Assembly: GCF_002113125.1 (NCBI RefSeq)
Contig: NZ_NEJP01000003.1
Span: 1 to 64,000, forward strand
Direction of reading: 5' to 3'
DNA: 64,000 nucleotides
DNA from: Pseudomonas sp. B20(2017)
Lineage (GTDB): Bacteria; Pseudomonadota; Gammaproteobacteria; Pseudomonadales; Pseudomonadaceae
The position numbers and the translations under genes were made by a program. The notes under the pieces are model-generated. The model was not told the origin of the DNA, made no database searches, and saw nothing but the letters and a program-made list of their open reading frames with translations. How positions within the stretch are numbered: the stretch's first letter is position 1; each line of letters opens with the position of its first letter. Shown here piece by piece: positions 37,530-46,217 of this stretch.

Positions 37530-38879
37530 TTATTCTTCAGTCAACGCGGAGCCGGCCCGGTCGAGCAGCGGTTTGAACAGGTAATTGAGCAGAGAACGTT
37601 CGCCAGTGCGCACGAACATTTCCGCCGGCATGCCGGGCTTGATCACCAGACCGTTGAGTTTCTCCATGGCCTGATCGCTGACGCTGCTGCGCAACACGTA
37701 GTACGGCACGCCGGTTTTCTCGTCGACCATCTGGTCGGCGGAAATCAGGCTGACTTCGCCGGGCACCCGTGGCGTCTTGCTCTGGTTGAACGCGGTGAAC
37801 AGGATGTCGACCGGCAAGTGTGTGCCGACTTTGTCGATCAGGTTGATCGGCAAGTGCCCTTCGACTTCCAGGCGCGTGCCTTGCGGAACGATTTCCAGCA
37901 GGGTTTCGCCCTGACGCACCACGGCGCCTTCGGTGTGTACGCCGAGGTTGACCGCCACGCCGTCGGCGGTGGCGAGGATTTCGCTGTGTTGCAGGTCAAA
38001 ACCGGCGGAGGTCAGTTGCTCGGACAGGGTGACGCTTTTCAGTTGCGCATCGGCCAGTTGAGTGCGGACTTCCTTCTGGTATTCCTCGCCGTGCTGTTGC
38101 AGTTTCAGCCGGGATTCGAGAATGCCCTGCTCTACCCGGCCGCTGTCACCAGTGTTTTCCGCCAGTTGCTGCTGAACCTGCGACAACTGACGCTGGTATT
38201 CCATCAAGCGGTTACGCGGGATGTAGCCGTTGTCGGCCAGCGGTTGCAGGTTGCTCAACTGCTGTTGAAGGGAGTCGGCTTGTGCGTTGAGGTCGGTGCG
38301 AGCGCGACGCATGCCTGCCAGTTGCGCGGTGGCGCCTTCGATGCTGGCGCGCAGGGCGGCCTGCTCGCGGGAAAACGCTTCGCGGCGGCTGCTGAACAAT
38401 TGCCGCTGGCCTTCCAGCACCAGCGCCAGGCGCGGATCGGCGTTATCGCTCAGTTCTGCCGGAAAGGTCACTTGCTTGAGGTTGTCACGCTCGGCCTGCC
38501 AGCGCGCGAGGCTGGCCCAGGCCATGCGATACTGCGCCTGCAGCGATTGCACGTCGGCGGCAACCTGAGTCTGGTCGAGCCGGAACAGCGGCTGGCCCTG
38601 CTTCACGATTTCGCCTTCACGCACCAGAATCCGGCTGACGACGCCGCTGCTCATCGACTGAACGGCCTTGCGCTTGCCCGACACCACTACGGTGCCCTGC
38701 ACCGGAATGCCTTGATCCAGCGGCGCCAATGCGGCCCAGGTAAAGAAGCTGCCAGCGCCGACCAGCGCCAGAATCCAGCCCATGCGGGCGAAGAACTTCG
38801 CATCACGCTCCGGGCGTTCGGTGATGTACGCATGTTCCATGGTGGCTTCGTTCTGCGTGTTCATGCTTGCGCTGCTCAT
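37530..38879 (-). CDS. aprE: AprE, HlyD-family membrane fusion protein
   Basis: A 449-residue periplasmic adaptor. A short cytoplasmic lead is followed by one membrane helix (WILALVGAGSFFTWAAL), a lipoyl-type half-motif (GTVVVSGKRKAVQSMSSGVV), a long coiled coil (about 100-290, rich in Gln and Leu) and the C-terminal beta domain (GMPAEMFVRTGERSLLNYL), as in the HlyD/PrtE group. It links AprD to AprF. Its start overlaps the aprD stop as ATGA. Confidence 0.95.
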   Translation of the reverse strand: MSSASMNTQNEATMEHAYITERPERDAKFFARMGWILALVGAGSFFTWAALAPLDQGIPVQGTVVVSGKRKAVQSMSSGVVSRILVREGEIVKQGQPLFRLDQTQVAADVQSLQAQYRMAWASLARWQAERDNLKQVTFPAELSDNADPRLALVLEGQRQLFSSRREAFSREQAALRASIEGATAQLAGMRRARTDLNAQADSLQQQLSNLQPLADNGYIPRNRLMEYQRQLSQVQQQLAENTGDSGRVEQGILESRLKLQQHGEEYQKEVRTQLADAQLKSVTLSEQLTSAGFDLQHSEILATADGVAVNLGVHTEGAVVRQGETLLEIVPQGTRLEVEGHLPINLIDKVGTHLPVDILFTAFNQSKTPRVPGEVSLISADQMVDEKTGVPYYVLRSSVSDQAMEKLNGLVIKPGMPAEMFVRTGERSLLNYLFKPLLDRAGSALTEE

Positions 38880-40663
38880 ACACCCGAATTCCTTGTCGTC
38901 GGCTGATACTGTCGGCTCATGCTGAGCCCGGCCGGTGCTTGCGCAGGTTTTTCATTTTGTTGTGGCTGGTTGCCGGGCTGATTGCCGGACAGTGCCTTGA
39001 GCACATCGTGGCTCGGGCCGAAGGCTTGCAGGCGACCGTCGTTGAGCACCAACAGCTTGTCGGCCTGGGCCAGTACCGAAGAACGGTGAGTCACCAGCAC
39101 CACGGTGGTGCCTTGGGCCTTGAGCTGCACGATGGCACTGGACAATGCGGCTTCGCCGACGGTGTCGAGGTTGGAGTTCGGCTCGTCCAGCACCACCAGG
39201 CTCGGGTTGCCGTATAGCGCACGGGCCAGTGCCACGCGCTGTTTCTGGCCGCCGGACAAACCGCTGCCGTCCTCGCCCAGTTGCGTGTCGTAGCCTTGCG
39301 GCATGCGCAGGATCAGTTCGTGTACGCCGGCCTGTTGCGCGGCGGCCACGACCTTTTGCGGATCGGCTTCGCTGAAGCGGGCGATGTTCTCGGCGATGCT
39401 GCCGCTGAACAGCTCAATGTCCTGCGGCAGATAGCCGATGTACGGGCCGAGCTGATCGCGGTTCCAGCGGTGAATATCGGCGCCATCCAGACGCACAGTG
39501 CCGCCAAGAGCAGGCCATACGCCAACCAGCACTCGCGCCAGAGTCGATTTGCCGGAGCCGGAAGCACCGAGTACGCCCAGCACTTCACCGGCCGCGAGGT
39601 TGAAATTGACCATGTGCAGGGTTGCGGCACGCTGACCCGGAGGGCCGGCGCTGACTTGTTCGAAGGTGATCTGGCCTTTCGGCGCTGGCAGCGCCATGGC
39701 GTCATCGCTCGGCGGGAAGGCTTGCAGCAGCGCATCGAGGCGACGGTAAGCCAGCTTCGCCCCGCTCCACTGTTTCCACACGGCAATCAACTGGTCGATC
39801 GGGCTCAGCACCCGTCCCATCAGGATGGAACCTGCGATCATCATGCCGGCGGTCATGTCGCCCTTGATGACCAGTAGTGCGCCAAGGCCCAACACCAACG
39901 ATTGCAGGCACAGGCGCAAGGTTTTGCTCAGCGAGCTGATCACCGCGCCGGTGTCGCTGGCCTGATTCTGCAGGCCGAGAAAGCGCGAATGCACCTGGAA
40001 CCAACGCTTGCGCAAGGCACCGAGCATGCCCATGGCTTGAATGGTTTCGGCGTTGTGCAGATGGCTGGTGGCCAATTGGCTGGATTTCTGCGAGAAGCCG
40101 GCGGCTTCGCCCAGCGGCTTTTTGGTCATGTATTCGTTCAGGCACGCCAGCGCGATCAGCAGCAGCGCACCCGCCGTGGCGAGCACGCCGAGCCAGACGT
40201 TGAACAGGTAAATCACGAACAGGTAGACCGGGAACCACGGCGCATCGAAGAACGCGAACAGCGCTGGCCCGGTGACGAACTGGCGAATGTGGGTCAGGTC
40301 ACCCAGGGACTGCCCGGCGTTGCCCTCGCCCTTGAACAGGTTGCGCTCGAACGCCGCCTGATAGACCCGCAGGTTAAAGCGGCGCTCCAGCTGGCTGCCG
40401 ATGCGGATCACGATAAAGCTGCGCACCACTTCCAGCAGACCGATGAAGGCGAAGAAACCGACGACCATCAGCGACAGCATCGCCAGGGTGGTTTCGTTCT
40501 GCGAAGACAGCACCCGGTCGTAGACCTGAAGCATATATATGGAGGGCACCAGCATCAGCACGTTAATCAGTGCGGTAAAGCATCCGACGCTGATCAGAAT
40601 GCTTTTATAGTCACCTAATGCCTTGAATAAGGGAGCGGTGGCTGGGGCCTTCGCCATCTTCAT
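38876..40663 (-). CDS. aprD: AprD, type I secretion ABC transporter
   Basis: A 595-residue half-size ABC exporter with an N-terminal membrane domain (five or six helices in the first 300 residues) and a C-terminal ATPase: Walker A GVLGASGSGKST, signature LSGGQKQRVALARALYG and Walker B LVVLDEPNSNLD. No C39 peptidase domain is present, consistent with a PrtD/AprD transporter that recognises C-terminal signals. Likely cargo are AprA and the two lipases of this locus. AGGA lies about 9 bases before the ATG. A 205-base AT-rich spacer separates it from aprI and could carry its own promoter. Confidence 0.95.
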   Translation of the reverse strand: MKMAKAPATAPLFKALGDYKSILISVGCFTALINVLMLVPSIYMLQVYDRVLSSQNETTLAMLSLMVVGFFAFIGLLEVVRSFIVIRIGSQLERRFNLRVYQAAFERNLFKGEGNAGQSLGDLTHIRQFVTGPALFAFFDAPWFPVYLFVIYLFNVWLGVLATAGALLLIALACLNEYMTKKPLGEAAGFSQKSSQLATSHLHNAETIQAMGMLGALRKRWFQVHSRFLGLQNQASDTGAVISSLSKTLRLCLQSLVLGLGALLVIKGDMTAGMMIAGSILMGRVLSPIDQLIAVWKQWSGAKLAYRRLDALLQAFPPSDDAMALPAPKGQITFEQVSAGPPGQRAATLHMVNFNLAAGEVLGVLGASGSGKSTLARVLVGVWPALGGTVRLDGADIHRWNRDQLGPYIGYLPQDIELFSGSIAENIARFSEADPQKVVAAAQQAGVHELILRMPQGYDTQLGEDGSGLSGGQKQRVALARALYGNPSLVVLDEPNSNLDTVGEAALSSAIVQLKAQGTTVVLVTHRSSVLAQADKLLVLNDGRLQAFGPSHDVLKALSGNQPGNQPQQNEKPAQAPAGLSMSRQYQPTTRNSGV

Positions 40664-40868
40664 TGATTATTCCTGAAATGATATTTCCCGCCCTGCTTGG
40701 CGAGACTTCCAATTAATTGTCCGCCTTGAGCGCGGGACATACACCGTCAATACTTGCTTACACTTCAATAACAACTTCGGCGATTAAAGCGAGCCTGCGT
40801 TTTATTGCACTGTCGCTTATAACTGTAACGGGGTGCTTTATATTCAAACAGTCAGTCCGTTCCGGTCA

Positions 40869-41297
40869 TTACGGCTGCTGCGCTGAACGCTTGAGTGTAA
40901 TCACCAGGCCTGACTTCAAAGTGCTCAGATAAAGCCCGTCACGTTGTCGGCTGAAAAACTGGATTCTTGAGCCTTCCTTGCCGGTGATCGACAGACCGTC
41001 CGGATCGGGGAACCAGCCAATGGCACCCTCCTGCAACCACGCGCTCAGGCAATCGGCGCCTTTGCCCAGGGTCTGATTGGCTTCGAGGTCGAGTTGGCAG
41101 GTGTTCGACGGTTTGTCTTGCATGGCCTGCGCTTCGGGGCTGTCACTGCGGGCACTCAGGGTCGCTTGCCACTGCCCGGCAAATACTGATGGGTCTTCAA
41201 GTCTCAGGCTGCTTGCCATGGTTGTTTCTCCAGAAATCATCATCAGCATCGGCAACAGATACGCCACCGCTTTGCGGGTAAAAGCGAATTGGATCAT
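40869..41297 (-). CDS. aprI: AprI/Inh-type periplasmic inhibitor of the alkaline protease
   Basis: A 142-residue protein with a signal peptide (AVAYLLPMLMMISGETTMA) whose mature N-terminus, SSLRLEDPSVFAGQW, would insert into the active site of the serralysin. The two cysteines (NTCQLDL and ADCLSAW) form the disulfide of the Inh beta-barrel, and WFPDPDGLSI and RDGLYLSTLKSGLVITLKR are typical barrel strands. It protects the periplasm from stray AprA. The ATG at 41297 has GGAG 11 bases upstream. It follows aprA after 93 bases that contain a hairpin. Confidence 0.9.
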   Translation of the reverse strand: MIQFAFTRKAVAYLLPMLMMISGETTMASSLRLEDPSVFAGQWQATLSARSDSPEAQAMQDKPSNTCQLDLEANQTLGKGADCLSAWLQEGAIGWFPDPDGLSITGKEGSRIQFFSRQRDGLYLSTLKSGLVITLKRSAQQP

Positions 41298-41353
41298 AGG
41301 AAATTTCACTCCGGCACGTAGCCTTGCTTACCGGTCACGGCGATGCAAGTGAA

Positions 41354-41380
41354 GAAAGCGGCGCATGACGCGCCGCTTTC
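41354..41380 (-). terminator. Hairpin after aprA (terminator or attenuator)
   Basis: GAAAGCGGCGC and GCGCCGCTTTC form an 11-bp perfect stem with a 5-base loop, starting 10 bases after the aprA stop. On the minus strand it is followed by TTCACTTG, a weak T-tract. It could protect aprA mRNA and limit read-through into aprI-aprDEF. Confidence 0.72.
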
Positions 41381-41390
41381 CCTTGTTACA

Positions 41391-42857
41391 TCACGCCACG
41401 ATGTCGCTGTACGCCGCCTGGCCAACAGTGCTGACCTGGAAATCAGCCACGCCGTGCCCGGAGAAGTCCACCGACAACAGGCTGTTGCCGCCCGAGGACG
41501 TCAGAACCGCATCACCCGCCGCGCCGGTGAAAGCGCTGACGAAGTGCAGGCCTGCACCGTTGGTGATACCCGTCAGGTCGATTTTGTCCAGACCGCTGAC
41601 GAAATCGAGGATCTGATCGATCGCACCCGGCTTGGAGTCAGAGCTGGCCGCGAACACAAAGGTGTCCGAACCCGCACCGCCCCACAGCTTGTCGGCACCA
41701 CCGGCTCCGTAGAGGATGTCGTTGCCGGCACCACCCTTGAGCTCGTTGGCTACGCTGTTGCCAATCAGCAGGTCGTTGCCGGAACCGCCGATCGCGTTCT
41801 CGATGGTGACGCCCTTCGCGATGGACACGTTGCCCACCAGGCCGCCAACGTCGGAGAACGAGGCTTCATTGAGGTTGATCTTCTGGTTCTGGGTGAAACC
41901 CGAGAAGTCGAAGGTGTCCTTGCCGCCCGCATCCCACACCGAGAACACCAGCTTGTCGGCCGACGACGAAGCGCTGAGGAAATCGCGACCGGCGTTGGAG
42001 TTGAAGCCGTAGGTGGTGTCACCGGTACGGGTGGTCAGGTTGGCGCCGTAGAGCTTCTGGATCGCTGCGATGTCGTCCATCAGCGGGCCGGAGGAATAGG
42101 CTTCCACGCCACCCTTGCTGAAGTTCTGGCTGGTGTTGCTTTCGCTCCAGTAACTCATGACGCTGTAGCCGCGGGTGTCTTGCCCGTAGGTCGCGTCGTT
42201 ATAGGTCGGGTTGCCGTTGCCGGCGTTGTAATCGCCCGGGTGTGCCAGGCCGAGGGTGTGGCCGATTTCGTGGGTCAGAGTCTGACGACCGTAGTTGTTC
42301 AGATCCGGGTTCTTGTTCTGCGTGTAACCGCTATTGATCAAGTACCACGACGTACCGTCGTAACCGGCGCCAGTGCCTGGCAGATAAGCGAACGCTGCAG
42401 CGCCATCCTGGCCGCCGCTGTAGTTACCGAAAGTCATGTGGCCGTCACCGCCCGAGGCTTTCTCGGTGAAGGTCACGTTGGCCACGTCGGCCCAGGATTG
42501 CATAGCGAGCACGGCCTGGGCTTTTTGTTGAGCGCTGAACTGACTGAACCCGCTGATCCCGTGTTTGTACATCGTGCTGGACGATGCCGAAGTCAGGAAC
42601 GTGTAGGTGAGTTCGATCTTGCCGCTGCCATCCTTGTCCTGGTAGGCAGCGCCGTCGCGCAGCAACTGGGTTGCGGCCTGGTCGACGGAAAAGGAGGGTT
42701 TGCCATTGACCGTGAGGTTGCCGCCACGATCGTACTGATGGCTGAAGCTGTTGATCTGGTTATACGCCGTACTGGTCGCTGCCAGAGGTTGCGGCGCCGC
42801 GCCCAGCTGAAAAGCCTGTTCGGCGGTATCAACAGCATTAGCTTTTACTTTCGACAT
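41391..42857 (-). CDS. aprA: AprA, serralysin-type alkaline metalloprotease
   Basis: A 488-residue secreted zinc protease. The zinc site is [15 protein letters not shown] (H196, E197, H200, H206), with the Met-turn SVMSYW (M234, ligand Y236). A short propeptide of about 15-20 residues precedes the catalytic domain. The C-terminal half holds RTX calcium repeats ([30 protein letters not shown]), and the end, AYSDIVA, is the AprDEF secretion signal. It degrades host proteins and its own flagellin in related species. The ATG at 42857 has AAGGAA eight bases upstream; this GGA context would suit RsmA/E repression, which is inferred only. Confidence 0.95.
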   Translation of the reverse strand: MSKVKANAVDTAEQAFQLGAAPQPLAATSTAYNQINSFSHQYDRGGNLTVNGKPSFSVDQAATQLLRDGAAYQDKDGSGKIELTYTFLTSASSSTMYKHGISGFSQFSAQQKAQAVLAMQSWADVANVTFTEKASGGDGHMTFGNYSGGQDGAAAFAYLPGTGAGYDGTSWYLINSGYTQNKNPDLNNYGRQTLTHEIGHTLGLAHPGDYNAGNGNPTYNDATYGQDTRGYSVMSYWSESNTSQNFSKGGVEAYSSGPLMDDIAAIQKLYGANLTTRTGDTTYGFNSNAGRDFLSASSSADKLVFSVWDAGGKDTFDFSGFTQNQKINLNEASFSDVGGLVGNVSIAKGVTIENAIGGSGNDLLIGNSVANELKGGAGNDILYGAGGADKLWGGAGSDTFVFAASSDSKPGAIDQILDFVSGLDKIDLTGITNGAGLHFVSAFTGAAGDAVLTSSGGNSLLSVDFSGHGVADFQVSTVGQAAYSDIVA

Positions 42858-43243
42858 AAACACACTTCCTTGTTTAGCAATGGAACAGTTTTTGTCCGAT
42901 AGCGACAACCTCTGGCGAGATTGTCCTATCACTCGCCCAATGAAGGCATCAGAAACCTGACACAATTTGAAATCTAACGTCTAGCGTTTTTTTGAGATCA
43001 AATTGAACTGTTCCGGGAAACTCCCGTAAACAAAGCGCATGCCGCCGAAAGAAGTTTGTAAGTATGGTGAATTCGCCTAATTGTCTGACGATTTCTTATT
43101 TAAATATTAAATATCGGTAAGTTGTTTTTTGTTAGCAGTGTCTCACTTTGCTGCACTTTATCAGTGCAATGCCAGTGGTTTGATATCAAGTTGATTCAAC
43201 AGTACATATCAGGCGAGGGCTGTACTGCCCTCGCCTGTTTTCT
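42858..43243. other. AT-rich regulatory region upstream of aprA
   Basis: A 386-base spacer with no convincing gene. It is much more AT-rich than its surroundings, with ATTTAAATATTAAATAT at about 43098-43114 and several T runs, so it is a candidate binding zone for MvaT-type silencers and holds the aprA promoter. A hairpin for the neighbouring gene lies at 43210-43237. Confidence 0.6.
43210..43237. terminator. Hairpin downstream of the PotF-like gene
   Basis: CAGGCGAGGGC and GCCCTCGCCTG pair around a short loop, ending 7 bases after the PotF-like stop. TTTTCTTC follows on the plus strand, so the best terminator reading is for plus-strand transcripts; on the minus strand it may only form a stable 3' end. 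Confidence 0.6.
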
Positions 43244-44329
43244 TCAGCTGCCTGTACGAATCTTGTTCCACACCCGCGTGCGGATCCGGTCGATGTTCAG
43301 CGGCATCGCTTCCAGCGCGAACAGCTTGCCCATCATTTCCGGGCTCGGATAAACCTTGGTGTCGCTCTTGATCGCCGGATCGATCAGGCTGTCGGCCTGT
43401 TCGTTGCCGTTGGCATAATGCACATAGTTGCTGATGCCGGCCATGACGTCGGGCTGCAGCAGGTAGTTCATGAACGCGTAACCGGCCTTCTCGTCTGGTG
43501 CATCGGCGGGCATGGCGACCATGTCGAACCAGATCGCGGCGCCTTCCTTGGGAATCTCGTAGCCGATTTCGATGCCGTTCTTCGCTTCTTTGGCGCGGTT
43601 TTCCGCTTGCAGGATGTCGCCGGAGAAACCGACGGCCACGCAAATGTCGCCATTGGCCAGATCGCTGGTGTATTTCGAGGAATGGAAATAGCTGACATAC
43701 GGCCGCACTTTCATCAGCAGCGCTTCAGCTTTCTTGTAGTCCTCGGGATTCTTGCTGTGATGCGGCAAACCCAGGTAGTTGAGCGCCGCCGGCAGCAGTT
43801 CCGGGCCGTTGTCGAGGATCGCCACGCCGCATTTCTGCAGTTTTTCCATGTATTCGGGCTTGAAGATCAAGTCCCAGGAATCCACCGGGGCGTTGTCACC
43901 CAGTACAGCCTTGACCTTGGCGATGTTGTAACCGATGCCGGTGCTGCCCCACAGGTACGGAAAGCCGTGTTCGTTGCCCGGATCGTTGGTCTGCAAGGCC
44001 TTGAGCAACACCGGGTTGAGGTTCTTCCAGTTCGGCAACTGGCTCTTGTCGAGCTTCTTCAGCGCCCCGCCCTCGATCTGCCGCGCCATGAAGTGGTTGG
44101 ACGGAAACACCACGTCATAACCGGATTTGCCGGTCATCAGCTTGCCGTCGAGGGTTTCGTTGCTGTCGTAGACGTCATAGGTGACGCCGATGCCGCTGGC
44201 CTTTTCGAAGTTCTTGGCGGTGTCCGGCGCAATGTAGTCGGACCAGTTGTAAACCTTGACCGAATCCGCCGCCTGAGCGATGGAAACGGCGAGCATCAAG
44301 GGTGCGAGCGCGAGGGTCTTTCGGATCAT
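43244..44329 (-). CDS. PotF/SpuD-like polyamine ABC transporter substrate-binding protein
   Basis: A 361-residue periplasmic binding protein. A signal peptide (LALAPLMLAVSIAQA) leads to VKVYNWSDYIAPDT, the family start, and later VVFPSNHFMARQI, YLWGSTGIGYN and YVHYANGNEQADSL. These match PotF/SpuD, which bind putrescine or spermidine. No transporter permease or ATPase lies beside it, so it must share a system coded elsewhere or act with the oxidase upstream. ATG 44329 is chosen because it gives a clean signal peptide. Confidence 0.9.
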   Translation of the reverse strand: MIRKTLALAPLMLAVSIAQAADSVKVYNWSDYIAPDTAKNFEKASGIGVTYDVYDSNETLDGKLMTGKSGYDVVFPSNHFMARQIEGGALKKLDKSQLPNWKNLNPVLLKALQTNDPGNEHGFPYLWGSTGIGYNIAKVKAVLGDNAPVDSWDLIFKPEYMEKLQKCGVAILDNGPELLPAALNYLGLPHHSKNPEDYKKAEALLMKVRPYVSYFHSSKYTSDLANGDICVAVGFSGDILQAENRAKEAKNGIEIGYEIPKEGAAIWFDMVAMPADAPDEKAGYAFMNYLLQPDVMAGISNYVHYANGNEQADSLIDPAIKSDTKVYPSPEMMGKLFALEAMPLNIDRIRTRVWNKIRTGS

Positions 44330-44385
44330 GGATCGATTCCTGTATTGGCTATTGTTGTTGGCAGGCAATCAAAAGGATCAAAACG

Positions 44386-44730
44386 TCAGAAAATCAGGAC
44401 ATAGGTCTTGCGCACGGTTTCTTCGATGTCCCAGATCCCGAGCGTGTTGGCCGGCAACATCAGTGCGTCGCCACCTTGTATGTGCAGGGTTTCGCCGCCA
44501 TCGTCCGGGGTGAACGTGCAGCGACCGGAAATGAAATGGCAGAACTCCTGAGCGGTGATCTGCCGGCGCCAGCGACCGGGGGTGCATTCCCAGACGCCTG
44601 TTTCGACGCCGTCGTCGCGCTCGACGCTGGTGGTCGAGGCAATCGCCACCGGCGTGCCGAGCGGCACGGCCACCGGATTGGACTCATCCAGTTGCAACGT
44701 GGCGGTGTTCTTGAATTGGGTGATGCTCAT
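44386..44730 (-). CDS. Small cupin-domain protein
   Basis: A 114-residue single cupin domain with GVWECTPGRWRRQITAQEFCHFISG and FTPDDGGETLHIQGGDALMLPANTLGIWDI, the pattern of the EutQ-like/DUF861 cupins. The usual first-motif histidines are partly replaced (Trp, Glu and His remain), so metal binding is uncertain. Small cupins of this kind often sit beside polyamine oxidases. It lies 29 bases after the FAD oxidase and 56 bases before the PotF-like gene, probably in one transcript. AGGTAA precedes the ATG. Confidence 0.85.
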   Translation of the reverse strand: MSITQFKNTATLQLDESNPVAVPLGTPVAIASTTSVERDDGVETGVWECTPGRWRRQITAQEFCHFISGRCTFTPDDGGETLHIQGGDALMLPANTLGIWDIEETVRKTYVLIF

Positions 44731-44759
44731 GGCGTTACCTGTCTCGTAGTAAACAACGT

Positions 44760-46166
44760 TTAGTGCATGAAACCTTCCATGAACCCGGCCACCCGGCTGG
44801 CAAATTTGCGCCGCCAGGGCGCAGTCGCCGGGTTGGCCAGGGTCTGGTCTTCGTGGACGAAGCTTTTGATGATCGCGTTGTAGCCGAGCCAGCGACACGG
44901 TTCCGGCTCCCAGGCCCGCAGCGCGTGAATCCCGCCGTCGGGCAGCACCCACGGTTGATGCGTCAGCTCGGTGTCGCGCTCGAGAATCAGATCGGCCAGT
45001 GTGCGACCGCCCAGATTGGAAGCGCCGACACCCTCCCCGCCATAGCCGCCGGACAGTGCGATGCCGTTGACCCGGTCACAGAGCATGTGCGGTTTGAAAT
45101 GCCGGGACATGCCGAGGTTGCCGCCCCAGGCGTGGGTAATCTGTACGTTTTTCAATTGCGGGAAGAGTTCGCCGAACAAATAGCGGCGCAGCTCGACTTC
45201 ATCGCGCGTAAGGTCGAAGTTGTGGCGCAGCTTGCCGGCGAACTGATAACCGCCACGGGCACCGAAGATCAGCCGGTTATCGGCGCTGCGCTGGCCGTAA
45301 GTGACCTGACGGCTGAACTCGCTGAAAGCCTGGCCTCGGCTCAGGCCGATCGCGTCCCAGGTCGCGGCTGACAACGGCTCGGTGGCAACGATCAGGCTCT
45401 GCACCGGTAATTGATAACGGCCCAGCGGTGGCAGCGTGACGGAATAACCTTCGATAGCCGGAACAATCCAGCGGCTGCGCACGCTGGCCTTGTCGGTACG
45501 CAGGCTGCCGGCCTGCCATTGGGTGACCGGGCTGTTTTCGTAGATCTTCACCCCCATGCTTTCAACGGTTCGCGCCAGGCCGCGCACCAGTTTCGCCGGG
45601 TGAATGGTCGCCACGTGTGGCGCGAAGATGCCGCCGTAAGGTTTGGCGATGCGCAGCTGCTGCGCCAGCTGTTCGGGGCTGAGCCAGCGGTAATCGTCGA
45701 CGGTCAGGCCCTGAGCGTGGAGTTTTTTCAGGTAGTCGCGAAGACTCACTTCCTGCTCGGGATAGCGCGCGGCGCAGTACAGCACCCCGCCTTTGCGGTA
45801 ATCGCAGTCGATGCCTTCGCGTTTGAGGACGACTTCTACTTCATCAGGAATACTGTGCAACAGGTTGAACGAAGCGCGGCGTTGTTGTGGCGAGAGGCCC
45901 GCCAGCAAACGATCCTCGCCCAGCAAATTGCCCATCAACCAGCCGCCGTTGCGACCGGATGCGCCGAACCCGGCGGTTTGCGCTTCGATGATGGCGATGT
46001 TCAGGCTCGGCGCCTGTTGTTTCAGGTAGTACGCAGTCCACAGCCCCGTGTAACCGGCGCCGATGATCGCCACGTCGACGTCCAGGTCCTGCGCAAGCGA
46101 GGGGCGCGCGGTCAGCGGCTCATCGAGTTGATCCATCCACAAACTGATAGTGCGCCACGCCGGCAT
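44760..46166 (-). CDS. FAD-dependent oxidoreductase, PuuB/DAO-like
   Basis: A 468-residue flavoprotein of the D-amino-acid oxidase fold. The dinucleotide motif is VDVAIIGAGYTGLWTAYYL, followed by AQTAGFGASGRNGGW, and near the C-terminus GIALSGGYGGEGVGASNLGG that closes over FAD. The closest functional group is the gamma-glutamylputrescine oxidases and related amine oxidases, in line with the PotF-like gene two places downstream. ATG 46166 has GGAG six bases upstream. Confidence 0.88.
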   Translation of the reverse strand: MPAWRTISLWMDQLDEPLTARPSLAQDLDVDVAIIGAGYTGLWTAYYLKQQAPSLNIAIIEAQTAGFGASGRNGGWLMGNLLGEDRLLAGLSPQQRRASFNLLHSIPDEVEVVLKREGIDCDYRKGGVLYCAARYPEQEVSLRDYLKKLHAQGLTVDDYRWLSPEQLAQQLRIAKPYGGIFAPHVATIHPAKLVRGLARTVESMGVKIYENSPVTQWQAGSLRTDKASVRSRWIVPAIEGYSVTLPPLGRYQLPVQSLIVATEPLSAATWDAIGLSRGQAFSEFSRQVTYGQRSADNRLIFGARGGYQFAGKLRHNFDLTRDEVELRRYLFGELFPQLKNVQITHAWGGNLGMSRHFKPHMLCDRVNGIALSGGYGGEGVGASNLGGRTLADLILERDTELTHQPWVLPDGGIHALRAWEPEPCRWLGYNAIIKSFVHEDQTLANPATAPWRRKFASRVAGFMEGFMH

Positions 46167-46217
46167 GCAAGACTCCGCCAATCCAGGGTTCGATGGCGAC
46201 GATCCTAGAGGCTGGAC

